Below are positions 25,939-34,066 of a DNA stretch of 62,244 nucleotides, piece after piece. The stretch is from an uncultured Alphaproteobacteria bacterium. Its GTDB lineage: Bacteria > Pseudomonadota > Alphaproteobacteria > Micavibrionales > Micavibrionaceae. Each line of letters starts with the position of its first letter. The first letter of the stretch is position 1. The translations under genes were made by a program, and so were the position numbers. The notes beneath the pieces were generated by a model. It worked only from the letters and a program-made list of their open reading frames with translations, ran no database searches and had not been told where the DNA came from. Where the stretch lies: NCBI GenBank assembly GCA_900696495.1, contig CAADGI010000010.1:1-62244 (forward strand), written 5' to 3'.

Positions 25939-26801
25939 AACGACAGGTGCAAATTCCTGCTGAGAGCAGCCAGGCGTTCGACATTGAATTCTTCCTGGAT
26001 ATCATTCGCAAAATCGCAGATATCCAGTTCAGGTTCATACAGCAGCGGCATAAGGTCGACAGCCAGCACGGCCGCCTTTACTTTGGGGTCGCGCGGGCGC
26101 GCCCATGCCGCATTGGAAAATTCGCGCCAGAGCGTTGCGTCGCTGTGCTTCTCGGCGGGCTGTGACTCATGGCAGTCAATCAAATTGTGCTGTATCTCGG
26201 TGAACCCCGTAACATCCAGGGATTTTTTCCGGCCTTCCGGAAGCCAGTCCAGGCCGCCCCATACCTCGCATCCATATAATTCCTGCGGCTGCTCCGCGCC
26301 GGGAAGGCTGCGAAGCGCTTCGATCACCGCGCGCATCACCATAACCCGCGTTGAATGCTCGTCAAACGGATTATGCGTGTATATGACTTGCGGTTTCACC
26401 TTGGATACAATCCCGGAAATTTCCTTCACAAGCGCCCTGCTCGGCTCCGTCTCCGGGTCCTGAATGTCGGCGCTTTTATAGAGCAGGTTATGTTGCAGGG
26501 CATATTTGCCCAGTGCCGCTGCGATATTTTGTTCCTTAAGGCGCTCCTCGATCATTTGATGGTCGTTCAGCTCTTTGTCGCGCTCTTTTCGCGCGCAATC
26601 CAATCCGTCCGTCACCGTGACGCCGGTAAATCTTCGCTTTTGAAAATTTAAACTGATCCCGATGCCCCGGATCGCAATGATCTCGAGATCACCCGGGTGC
26701 GCGCCGATCCCCATGCTGCCGCCGGATGCGGAATCGATCGCAGCATCCAGGCTCATGTCGGCGGGGATAAATTTTCTGCTTCTTATATCCTGCATATTCA
26801 T
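25935..26801 (-). CDS. PIG-L deacetylase-like protein with altered motif
   Basis: A 288-residue protein of the PIG-L/LmbE fold, which hydrolyses N-acetyl groups from sugars in a zinc-dependent way. The first motif, normally AHPDD or AHQDDLE, reads AHPGDLE (His35, Gly37, Asp38). The proposed catalytic base is thus Gly, while the metal-binding His and second Asp remain. The later YTHNPFDEHSTR segment keeps one histidine. Activity is therefore doubtful. It overlaps the preceding convergent gene by 4 nt. The start could be Met1 or Met3. Confidence 0.8.
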   Translation of the reverse strand: MNMQDIRSRKFIPADMSLDAAIDSASGGSMGIGAHPGDLEIIAIRGIGISLNFQKRRFTGVTVTDGLDCARKERDKELNDHQMIEERLKEQNIAAALGKYALQHNLLYKSADIQDPETEPSRALVKEISGIVSKVKPQVIYTHNPFDEHSTRVMVMRAVIEALRSLPGAEQPQELYGCEVWGGLDWLPEGRKKSLDVTGFTEIQHNLIDCHESQPAEKHSDATLWREFSNAAWARPRDPKVKAAVLAVDLMPLLYEPELDICDFANDIQEEFNVERLAALSRNLHLSF

Positions 26802-26987
26802 AAGCTTATCTCTATAGACATGTTTTTATTATGTCAATATTACAAAGGCCGGAATTTCTCGGCATTCCCAAGATTAAACTCCTAACTGCGCCGGCGCGCG
26901 GAACTTTGTTCCGGCAACACTGTTAACCCTTTGACGGGGCAGCTTTGTCCTGCACGCGTTCAACAATAAAAAATCCGGAGTCATCCC

Positions 26988-27617
26988 ATGAAGAATTCAA
27001 AAACAATCCTCGCCGCCGGTACGGCCCTTATCGCTCTCGCGCTTCCCATCAATTCCGCCAACGCTGGCCCCGCACATCGTCACAACGATACGCTGACAAA
27101 CCAGACCGGCGTTTATGTCGGCGGCTTCGGCGGCTATTCCTGGACCGACGCCGACGTCGGCGCCTCGGATGCCGACATCAACGGCGCCGATCTCGGCGTC
27201 TTTATCGGCTACACGCTCGACGCCTTCCTCGACCGCACGATCGGCATGGGCATCAACGGCGCGATCGAAGCGCACTACGCCTGGTCGAACGCCGATGATT
27301 CAAACAGCGCCGGCAACACCGAAAAAGACGATGAATGGGGCGTCAGCTTCCGTCCCGGCCTGTCCTTCTTCAATTACGAGCCCCTGGGCATCAGGCCTTA
27401 CGGCATCATCGGCTACCGCAACGCTGAGTTCGACAGCACCGTTGCCGGCGCCGGCCAGGAAAATCTCGACGGCTTCGAACTCGGTATCGGCACCGAACTC
27501 GTCGCCTACGGCAATTATGGCGTCCGCCTCGATTACAGCCACGTCTTCTACGGCGAGGAAAACGGTATCGATGCCGATGAAAACGACATCCGTCTCGGCG
27601 TCGCCTACCATTTCTAA
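26988..27617 (+). CDS. Outer-membrane beta-barrel protein
   Basis: A 209-residue protein with a signal peptide ([19 protein letters not shown]) and alternating strand patterns typical of an eight-stranded OmpA/Omp25-like barrel ([23 protein letters not shown]). It ends in RLGVAYHF, the aromatic C-terminal signal for the BAM machinery. The loops are Asp-rich and acidic. It stands alone between divergent PIG-L and a bidirectional terminator. Specific function cannot be inferred. Confidence 0.85.
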   Translation: MKNSKTILAAGTALIALALPINSANAGPAHRHNDTLTNQTGVYVGGFGGYSWTDADVGASDADINGADLGVFIGYTLDAFLDRTIGMGINGAIEAHYAWSNADDSNSAGNTEKDDEWGVSFRPGLSFFNYEPLGIRPYGIIGYRNAEFDSTVAGAGQENLDGFELGIGTELVAYGNYGVRLDYSHVFYGEENGIDADENDIRLGVAYHF

Positions 27618-27631
27618 TTCTCGCCGAGAAA

Positions 27632-27663
27632 CAAAAACAGGGCCTTCGCGGCCCTGTTTTTGT
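27632..27663. terminator. Bidirectional terminator
   Basis: The stem AAAACAGGGCC / GGCCCTGTTTT with a TTCGC loop has A-runs on the left and T-runs on the right. It ends both the outer-membrane gene and the TPR-methyltransferase gene. Confidence 0.9.
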
Positions 27664-29832
27664 TCAATAGTTTACCTGGATTTTTTTACAACGAAATTGA
27701 TACATCGAACCGAAGGCATCTGGATTTCGCTGCTCAAAATCATGCCAGTTATCAAGATTTGCGAACGCCGTATCTTCTGGATAATCCTTAAGATATTGTT
27801 GCCTCCAGCGTTCTTGTAATATGAATTTGGAAAATTCAAGGCCCGCTTCATCCAGAAGATTTTGTATCATCGGAATCGTATAACGTATTTCCTGCACGTG
27901 AAAAATAAGGTCGCGGCAACCTGACATACTAAAAAAATCCTGCGTCTTCTCAAGACCTGCGAAGGAACCATCGGCTTTTATATATTCCCGGCAGGCTTGG
28001 ATGCCTTCCCTGTCAGGCTTAAATCCTTTTTCACTGATAATATTCCTCGCCCTGACGACATCCTGCCGCCCCAACTCGCTGTAAAGCCCCAGCACGATTT
28101 CACCGCCCGGCTTTAAAAGATTCACCAGCACCTTAAGGCCTTCCACCGGTTCTTGCATGTGGTGAAGAACCCCCACAGATTCAATTATATCGAATTTTTT
28201 ATTAATCGATCCAAGCTGCAGGATATCGGCCTGGAAAAATTCAATGGCCTGAACATTATACTCGTGCGCTTTCATTTTAGCGTAGGCGAGGCTGGTTTTA
28301 CTCAGGTCTATGGCGGTAATGTGCGCCACCGGGTTGTGAAGATGAACAAAAACCGCATGTTGTCCGGTTCCGCATCCCGCGATCAAGATTTCCGGCTTCC
28401 GCATGAATTTTTCGCTGATCGATCCGTGGAGCAACGGAAAAATATAATTGCACGTTCTCCAGCGCGGATATGGATTCTCTTCGTACTGGTTCTGGACCTG
28501 TCTGGATGTCTGGCCTTTAATCGACCCGAGAGATTGTATGGTTTTTTTAATTTTATTTTCCAAAGCGGGCGACTCAAGCTGAACTTCAATAATCTCCATG
28601 ATTGCAGAAGAACGCCCTTTCTTTTTTTTCAAAAGATCTTCATACCCGCCAATATTGCTCAACGGCTGATAGCACGAATAAATCATCAAATGATCGTCAT
28701 TATGCAGATCAAGAGCTTTCAGTTTTTCTTTCTCATCTTCTGACACATTGAAAACAAATTCATTGAAAAACGCTTGACATGAAAGCGCCGTAATCAAATC
28801 GCTTTCAACTTTACTCAGGTCCTGACCTTGGCAGATTTTATCAAGATAAAACCGCCTGAGATGCGTAAGAAGGTTCTCCACACTGACACTGCAAACCAGT
28901 ATTTTCTTTACCCCTTCGACAAAAAAAGGCACCAGCACGCTTTCTTTGCAACCACCAGATTCATATAATTTTTTAAATTCTTCATAATGATTTACGGCCA
29001 GTAATTTTTCAGCTTTAGGATTTTCCGGATTGAAAAATTGCCTCTGCCAGAAACTCTGCAAATTGACATGATTGACATTTCTGGTTTCCAGGCATGCAAT
29101 CACGACATCCTGAAATTTTTTATCGACGATATTCGGCACATATCCTTCGCCCACGGTTTGCGCGAAAATGGCCTTGGCCTCATTACGCTCCGGGCTTACG
29201 CGGATCGCATTTATCAAAATTTGCATCCCGCCGGCGCTGAAAAAACCATAAGCCGCCGCCAGGATAAGCATGGATTGATAGGTGCATGCGCCGCGCTTTA
29301 CATCCACCTCCAGCAGGGAAATAATTTCCGCGTGCCGTTCCTGATCAAGCAGAATTTCCCCTAGTTTTTCCTTGGCATTAATTGAATCCTTTTTCTGCAA
29401 AGACCGCCTGAAAAACTGCTCGGCTTCCTTTAGCCTTTTCATTTTATAAAGGCACACCCCCATATAATAATTTGCATCCGCATCCTCTGTATTCAGAAGC
29501 AGGGCTTTGCGCAGAATTTTTTCTGCCTCTTCAAAATTCTCGTTTTTATAAAGCGATTTGCCGTAAAGAGTATTGAATGCAAAATCACCTGCCTTTTTGC
29601 TGGCAAGTTTTTTCAGCAAGCTCAGCGCGTATCTGTCATTGCCGGCTTGATCGAAAAATATCGCGGCGATATGCAGCACATCCGGATTTTCCGGATTTTC
29701 CGGATTTTCCTTTAATGCCTGGCGGTAAAGGACTTCCGCTTCAGCCATTTTCCCGGCCTTTTGCAGGCTCAGGGCATTTTGAAGCATCTGCACCAGGGCA
29801 GGAGAAGGATTTTGCACAACGTTCTTCATCAT
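27664..29832 (-). CDS. TPR-repeat SAM-dependent methyltransferase
   Basis: A 722-residue two-part protein. The N-terminal third is tetratricopeptide repeats (KMAEAEVLYRQALKENP, then DADANYYMGVCLYKMKRL). The methyltransferase follows the family marker YEENPYPRW (about residue 452), with SAM loop ILIAGCGTGQHAV near 485 and FDIIESVGVLHHM. Such proteins often accompany glycan or lipid modification loci, but the target is unknown. The gene is clearly more AT-rich than its neighbours, a sign of possible transfer. A 9-bp tandem repeat gives NPENPENP in a TPR loop. Confidence 0.88.
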   Translation of the reverse strand: MMKNVVQNPSPALVQMLQNALSLQKAGKMAEAEVLYRQALKENPENPENPDVLHIAAIFFDQAGNDRYALSLLKKLASKKAGDFAFNTLYGKSLYKNENFEEAEKILRKALLLNTEDADANYYMGVCLYKMKRLKEAEQFFRRSLQKKDSINAKEKLGEILLDQERHAEIISLLEVDVKRGACTYQSMLILAAAYGFFSAGGMQILINAIRVSPERNEAKAIFAQTVGEGYVPNIVDKKFQDVVIACLETRNVNHVNLQSFWQRQFFNPENPKAEKLLAVNHYEEFKKLYESGGCKESVLVPFFVEGVKKILVCSVSVENLLTHLRRFYLDKICQGQDLSKVESDLITALSCQAFFNEFVFNVSEDEKEKLKALDLHNDDHLMIYSCYQPLSNIGGYEDLLKKKKGRSSAIMEIIEVQLESPALENKIKKTIQSLGSIKGQTSRQVQNQYEENPYPRWRTCNYIFPLLHGSISEKFMRKPEILIAGCGTGQHAVFVHLHNPVAHITAIDLSKTSLAYAKMKAHEYNVQAIEFFQADILQLGSINKKFDIIESVGVLHHMQEPVEGLKVLVNLLKPGGEIVLGLYSELGRQDVVRARNIISEKGFKPDREGIQACREYIKADGSFAGLEKTQDFFSMSGCRDLIFHVQEIRYTIPMIQNLLDEAGLEFSKFILQERWRQQYLKDYPEDTAFANLDNWHDFEQRNPDAFGSMYQFRCKKIQVNY
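29681..29710. repeat. 9-bp in-frame tandem repeat
   Basis: TCCGGATTT is repeated three times with a partial fourth copy, in the coding strand of the TPR gene, giving NPE repeats. Copy changes would not shift the frame. Confidence 0.9.
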
Positions 29833-29851
29833 TAATTCATATCCCGGAATT

Positions 29852-29882
29852 AAAAACCCGGCAATATGAATGCCGGGTTTTT
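29852..29882 (-). terminator. Terminator after the 29903 gene
   Basis: The stem AAAAACCCGGCA / TGCCGGGTTTTT has a 7-nt loop. It lies downstream of the minus-strand gene at 29903 and upstream of the TPR gene, separating their transcripts. Confidence 0.8.
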
Positions 29883-29902
29883 GAAGCAGTATTTAAAAAA
29901 AC

Positions 29903-30262
29903 TTATCCTTGAACGCTGTTAATAAAATACTCACGCCCCAGCGGCATCGCGACTGGGTTGATATTCGCGACCATGCGGTTCAGGAAATTTTCGCTGACGC
30001 CGAATTCGACTCCGTGCTTGGACAGCAGGAAATCCAGGGTCGCCTGCGTCGGCTCCGAACCCCATCCGCGCAACAATTCGAAACCGTAGCCCGAGAAATT
30101 CGAGGCCTCGCCGGGAACATAGCGCTTCTTGAAATGGCGGTAATTATAAGGCTCGATCGCGATGAACGCATGGAAGTCGCGCCCCTGGTCCTTGCCGTGG
30201 CACAGCGCCACGATCGAAAAACCGTTCGATGAAAATTTGAAACAGCCTAAACCTTTCAACAT
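29903..30262 (-). CDS. Hypothetical protein
   Basis: A 119-residue protein, not recognised. No signal peptide or membrane span. It has aromatic- and glycine-rich segments (AFIAIEPYNYRHFKKRYV, NFSGYGFELLRGWG) and a helical C-terminal half (TLDFLLSKHGVEFGV). The start is preceded by ACGGAGAGAG, a good ribosome-binding site, and the gene has its own terminator, so it is a credible single-gene unit. Confidence 0.7.
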   Translation of the reverse strand: MLKGLGCFKFSSNGFSIVALCHGKDQGRDFHAFIAIEPYNYRHFKKRYVPGEASNFSGYGFELLRGWGSEPTQATLDFLLSKHGVEFGVSENFLNRMVANINPVAMPLGREYFINSVQG

Positions 30263-30428
30263 GTGTACTCTCTCCGTTGGTTAGTGGTACCTACAGGGTT
30301 TATTTTGCATAATATATGCCAGAATTAATCAAGTTAACCCATTGTAATTAAATGAATAATCTGTAATTCTAATCCTGTTCCAAGGCCCTTCTTTGCCACC
30401 CGGCAAAAAGCGCCGCATCGGAGTGAAA

Positions 30429-31580
30429 ATGAGCGCCAAAGATTTTCTATCCGCCTTTGAAACAAGCCTGACGGACAACAGCTTCGTCAGGCTTTCGCTC
30501 GGCAACTACAAGGGCGCGGAACCCTTCCTTAAAAAAATATCGGCGCGAAAAATTTCCGTGAAGAATGCTGAAAAAATCAGCCTCACCTGCCATTACAAAA
30601 CCCGCGATATCGTCAAAAATCACGACGTTGAAAAAGCAGTTGCCGAAATCCAGAAACAGCTTAACCACGGCTTCAACACCGCCATGCTGTTCACGACCAA
30701 ATTCGACCTGCAGCTTGAACGCGGCAAGCTCGCCAAAAACCCGCCCAGCCAGACCGAGCTTCCCCCGCTCGATCACGACCGCAAGAAAAAACGCCACGTC
30801 GAGACGCAGGGAAAATTTTATCTCTACGCGCTGAACGTCACCGACGACAAAGGCAACGTCCTCAAAAACGCACAGGATAAATACCGCCAGATCGACAAAT
30901 ATGTCGAAATCCTCGGCTCCCTGCTCGAAAAAATCCCCAGGGGCACGATCCACAATATTGTCGATATGGGCGCGGGCAAGGGCTACCTCACCTTCGCGCT
31001 GCACGATTATCTGATGAACACCCTGAACCTGAAAGCAAAGGTCACCGGCGTCGAAATGCGCTCCGATCTCGTCCGCCTTTGCAACGGCATCGCGCGCGAT
31101 TCAAATCTCGCCAATCTCGAATTCGTCGACGGCACGATTCAAAATTACGACGCTGCCGGGGCCAATATCCTCATCGCCCTCCATGCCTGCGACACCGCCA
31201 CCGATGACGCGATCCTGAAGGGCATTTCCGCCGGCGCCTCGCTTATTGTCGTCGCACCCTGCTGCCATAAGCAGATCCGCCGCGAAATGGAATCCGGCAA
31301 AAAGCAGAATGAACTCGACCCCCTCACCCGCCACGGCATCTTCATGGAACGCCAGGCCGAAATGGTCACCGACTCTTTGCGCGCCCTCATCCTCGAATAT
31401 TTCGGCTATTCCGTGAAAGTCTTCGAATTCGTCGGCGGCGAACACACGCCCAAGAATGTCATGATCGCGGCCACAAAAACCGGCAAGGCCCGCAACCCTG
31501 AAATCCTCAAAAAAATCCATAAAACAAAGGACTTCTTCGGCATTTCGTCACACCATCTTGAAAAACTGCTGAAAATCTAG
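30429..31580 (+). CDS. Class I SAM-dependent methyltransferase (Methyltransf_32 type)
   Basis: A methyltransferase of the type represented by METTL25-like proteins. The SAM motif DMGAGKGYLTFAL lies near residue 180, followed by LIALHACDTATDDAI and VVAPCCHKQIRREM, the characteristic HAC and PCCH motifs. The substrate is probably RNA or protein but is unknown. The ATG at 30429 (MSAKDFLSAFE, 384 residues) is preferred to a TTG at 30393. The glycosyltransferase gene follows 38 nt later. Confidence 0.88.
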   Translation: MSAKDFLSAFETSLTDNSFVRLSLGNYKGAEPFLKKISARKISVKNAEKISLTCHYKTRDIVKNHDVEKAVAEIQKQLNHGFNTAMLFTTKFDLQLERGKLAKNPPSQTELPPLDHDRKKKRHVETQGKFYLYALNVTDDKGNVLKNAQDKYRQIDKYVEILGSLLEKIPRGTIHNIVDMGAGKGYLTFALHDYLMNTLNLKAKVTGVEMRSDLVRLCNGIARDSNLANLEFVDGTIQNYDAAGANILIALHACDTATDDAILKGISAGASLIVVAPCCHKQIRREMESGKKQNELDPLTRHGIFMERQAEMVTDSLRALILEYFGYSVKVFEFVGGEHTPKNVMIAATKTGKARNPEILKKIHKTKDFFGISSHHLEKLLKI

Positions 31581-31618
31581 CAATTTCGTCCTATGACGAA
31601 TGCATCCCCGGCCTCCAG

Positions 31619-32599
31619 ATGAAACCCGATCTTCCGCACAAAATCGCCGTCGTCATTCCCTGCTACAAGGTCAAAAACCATATCGCAAACGTGATCGCCG
31701 CCATCCCGGATTATGTGTGGCGCATTTACTGCGTCGATGATGCCTGCCCGGACGGCAGCGGCGATTTGATCCGCAACACAATCAGGGACCCTCGCCTCAC
31801 GCTTCTCGCGCATGACACCAACCAGGGCGTCGGCGGCGCGATGGTTACGGGTTACAAACAGGCCTTGCAGGACGGCGCGCAGATCGTCGTCAAGATCGAC
31901 GGCGACGGCCAGATGAATCCCGCCCTCATCGAATCCTTCGTGCGGCCCATCCTCATCGGCGCGCGCGACTACACCAAGGGCAACCGTTTCTACAAGGTCG
32001 AGGACGTTCGCGCCATGCCGGGCGCAAGGCTGCTGGGCAACGGCATCCTCAGCTTCATGACCAAGCTGTCCAGCGGCTACTGGAATCTCTTCGATCCCAA
32101 CAACGGCTACACCGCCATCCACGCCGCGATCCTGCGCGAAATGCCGCTCGAAAAACTCAGCAAGCGCTATTTCTTCGAAAGTGATTTCCTCTTCCGCCTG
32201 AATACGCTCCGCGCCTCGGTGCAGGACATCCCCATGAGCGCCATTTACGGCGACGAGCAAAGCAATCTCAAGATTTCAAAAATATTCTTCCCGTTTCTGG
32301 CCGGGCATTTCCGCAATTTGTTCAAAAGAATTTTTTACAATTATTTCCTGCGCGATTTTAACATCGCCTCGCTCGAACTGCTCCTCGGTATAACCTTGCT
32401 GCCGTTCGGAATCATTTTCGGCATCATGCAATGGCATCACTCCACCGTCATCGGCGTCGAGGCCAGCCCCGGCACCGTCATGTTCAGCGCCCTGCCCATC
32501 ATCCTCGGCGTGCAATTCCTGCTCTCATTCCTGCAATACGACATCGAATCCGTGCCCCGCGCCTCCCTGCATCCCCGCCTCCAGTCGCAGCAGCTTTAG
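31619..32599 (+). CDS. Family 2 glycosyltransferase, membrane-anchored
   Basis: A 326-residue GT-A glycosyltransferase. The catalytic domain shows AVVIPCYKVKNHIANVI, VDDACPDGSGD and the metal-binding KIDGDGQMNP. Two C-terminal hydrophobic segments (LELLLGITLLPFGIIFGIM and ALPIILGVQFLLSFL) anchor it in the membrane, as in polyprenyl-phosphate mannosyl/glucosyltransferases. It likely charges undecaprenyl phosphate or decorates envelope glycans. The stop codon abuts the degenerate first repeat of the CRISPR array. Confidence 0.9.
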   Translation: MKPDLPHKIAVVIPCYKVKNHIANVIAAIPDYVWRIYCVDDACPDGSGDLIRNTIRDPRLTLLAHDTNQGVGGAMVTGYKQALQDGAQIVVKIDGDGQMNPALIESFVRPILIGARDYTKGNRFYKVEDVRAMPGARLLGNGILSFMTKLSSGYWNLFDPNNGYTAIHAAILREMPLEKLSKRYFFESDFLFRLNTLRASVQDIPMSAIYGDEQSNLKISKIFFPFLAGHFRNLFKRIFYNYFLRDFNIASLELLLGITLLPFGIIFGIMQWHHSTVIGVEASPGTVMFSALPIILGVQFLLSFLQYDIESVPRASLHPRLQSQQL

Positions 32600-32618
32600 C
32601 GGTGCGGACATCCCGGCC

Positions 32619-32899
32619 AGCGTCAAACCGCAACCGAAGCAGGCGATCAGTCTTATATCGATTTATTTTAGCTGATTAGTGATTGGCGTCAAACCGCAAC
32701 TGTGGCGTGCGCCTGGTTCATCAAAACAAAAATTTTAGCTGATTAGTGATTGGCGTCAAACCGCAACTTTCTACCGGGGGCGGAGCCTGCCAGCCCGATT
32801 TTAGCTGATTAGTGATCGGCGTCAAACCGCAACTAAGCATGGCCTGTGATAAATCAAGCGGTTATTTTAGCTGATTAGCGATCGACGTCAAACCGTAAA
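32619..32899 (-). CRISPR. Short orphan CRISPR array, type II-C-like repeat
   Basis: Three near-identical 36-bp repeats lie at 32665-32700, 32732-32767 and 32798-32833 (one T/C difference). A degenerate fourth is at 32864-32899. A half-repeat (AGCGTCAAACCGCAAC, 32619-32634) precedes an exact 30-nt spacer. Spacers 32635-32664, 32701-32731, 32768-32797 and 32834-32863 are 30, 31, 30 and 30 nt and unrelated. On the minus strand each repeat starts GTTGCGG and ends GCTAAAAT, as in type II-C repeats such as that of Neisseria. Each also holds TTGACG, 16 bp, TAAAAT, a near-consensus sigma70 promoter. No cas gene lies in the window. Confidence 0.9.
32665..32692 (-). promoter_or_regulatory. Repeat-embedded promoter (first intact repeat; same in the next two)
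   Basis: Read on the minus strand, TTGACG (32692-32687) and TAAAAT (32670-32665) are 16 bp apart. Transcription would begin in the adjacent spacer. This is the arrangement known for Neisseria type II-C arrays, where each spacer-repeat unit makes its own crRNA. Confidence 0.6.
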
Positions 32900-32920
32900 C
32901 CGCTGGCTGCTGCCGTCAAT

Positions 32921-33256
32921 TTATTTAATTTTTCTCCTCTTTCTTGCCTTGCGTTTTTGGTTCTGTTTTTCAAGATACAACTTATTTGACTGATAACTTG
33001 CTACATTAACCACTCCGGTAGAGATAATAACAGCAGCTGCTATCAGGATAAGCGGCCATATTCCCAAACGATCTATAAAATTCCAGATCTGCTCTACATC
33101 GCCGTCGAATTTTAAAGCCAGGGCGAAAAAAGTTGCAAAAGGGAAAATATAAGAAGCGAATATTGCCCGGTAACCTAATGCTCTCAGCATTTTATAATGT
33201 TCCATTTGCAACGGTAACTCCATGTCTCCGAGTTTAAATTTCCAATAGCTTTTCAT
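32921..33256 (-). CDS. Small membrane protein of unknown function
   Basis: A 111-residue protein, not recognised. Two hydrophobic segments (IFASYIFPFATFFALAL and WPLILIAAAVIISTGVV) are followed by a strongly basic C-terminus (KQNQKRKARKRRK). Both ends are probably cytoplasmic. GAGGAGA lies seven bases before the ATG at 33256. The gene is AT-rich for the region and lies between the CRISPR array and the 3' end of tRNA-Ser. Confidence 0.7.
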   Translation of the reverse strand: MKSYWKFKLGDMELPLQMEHYKMLRALGYRAIFASYIFPFATFFALALKFDGDVEQIWNFIDRLGIWPLILIAAAVIISTGVVNVASYQSNKLYLEKQNQKRKARKRRKIK

Positions 33257-33292
33257 GCTATTTGTCTCCTCTTAAAAGATATTTTCAGGAAA

Positions 33293-33382
33293 TGGCGGAC
33301 AGGGAGGGATTCGAACCCTCGATAGGCTTACGCCTATGCCAGTTTTCGAGACTGGTACCTTCAACCACTCGGTCACCTGTCC
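33293..33382 (-). tRNA. tRNA-Ser(CGA)
   Basis: A 90-nt tRNA including an encoded CCA. The acceptor arms GGACAGG / CCTGTCC pair perfectly. The anticodon loop CTCGAAA sits between CCAGT and ACTGG, giving anticodon CGA for UCG codons. The long variable arm (CATAGGCGTAAGCCTAT) is class II, as expected for serine. The T-loop is GGTTCGAATCC. The 3' end faces the small membrane gene and the CRISPR array. Confidence 0.97.
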
Positions 33383-33433
33383 ATAAGCCTCGGAAGTGCC
33401 GGACTATAGCGGTTTCGTCCAAAAAATCCACCC

Positions 33434-33462
33434 ATAAAAAAAGGCCCCTGCAAAGGGGCCTT
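33434..33462 (-). terminator. Terminator after the 33483 gene
   Basis: The stem AAGGCCCCT / AGGGGCCTT-like (AAGGCCCCTG-CAAA-GGGGCCTT) is followed in the minus direction by a run of T. It lies about 20 nt after the stop of the 33483 gene. Confidence 0.85.
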
Positions 33463-33482
33463 AGTCAAACCTGTCATTTACT

Positions 33483-34016
33483 CTAGTGCACCTGGTGCAC
33501 ATGCACGCGGCGGCCGCCATGGCGGCGCATGATGTCGGTGGCGATCATCTGCTCTTCCTCGCCCGGCGTGCGCACCCATAAAATCATCCGCCCGGCCTTG
33601 ATCTGGCGCAGCAGCAGCCCGTTATAATAATAACCCAGCAGCCACGCCACCAGCGCGCCCAGCGACGCGCCGAACAACCCGCCGGACAATCCCATCAGCA
33701 GCAGCGTATCCATCGGTGCGCCGATCCCGGCGGCGAACATGCCCGTCACCACGCCGGCATAAAAACCGCCGCCGATAATGACACCCACGCCAATCGCCTT
33801 TTCCTCAGGCCTTATTAAAATCGTCCGCGGCGCTTCCGGGTCGTCGGCCATCGCCTGCCCGTCCATCACAATCCCTTCGCTGCGGGCGGCCCGCTCATCG
33901 AGAATGCTGATATCCTGCCGCGGAAAGGCCGTGCCTTCCAGTTCCGCAATCGCCTCGTTCAGGCTGCGCATGTCGTTGAAAACACCGACAGTTTCATTAA
34001 TGGATCCGTCTTGCAT
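33483..34016 (-). CDS. Glycine-zipper-like membrane protein, general stress protein-like N-terminus
   Basis: The ATG at 34016 (MQDGSINETVG) follows AAGGAG by eight bases, giving 177 residues; the frame extends to 34040. The N-terminal region (GVFNDMRSLNEAIAELEGTAF, then ISILDE) resembles the short sensory domain of YflT-type stress proteins. Two Gly-rich hydrophobic segments form a hairpin (VIIGGGFYAGVVTGMFAAG and LMGLSGGLFGASLGALVAWL). The C-terminus is His-rich (GGRRVHVHQVH), possibly metal-binding. Probably an inner-membrane stress protein; exact role unknown. Confidence 0.7.
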   Translation of the reverse strand: MQDGSINETVGVFNDMRSLNEAIAELEGTAFPRQDISILDERAARSEGIVMDGQAMADDPEAPRTILIRPEEKAIGVGVIIGGGFYAGVVTGMFAAGIGAPMDTLLLMGLSGGLFGASLGALVAWLLGYYYNGLLLRQIKAGRMILWVRTPGEEEQMIATDIMRRHGGRRVHVHQVH

Positions 34017-34066
34017 GATACGAACTCCTTCCCTTAACAAACGCGGGAAGAAATCCGTAAGTTCCC

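Noticed and set aside
32619-32899. Reading the repeats as another REP or tandem repeat family
   Set aside because: Regular 36-bp repeats with unrelated 30-31-bp spacers and decayed terminal repeats fit CRISPR far better than the palindromic families in this window.
26801-33483. Search for cas genes near the array
   Set aside because: All open frames around the array were read. None has HNH, RuvC, Cas1 or Cas2 motifs, so no Cas gene was called.
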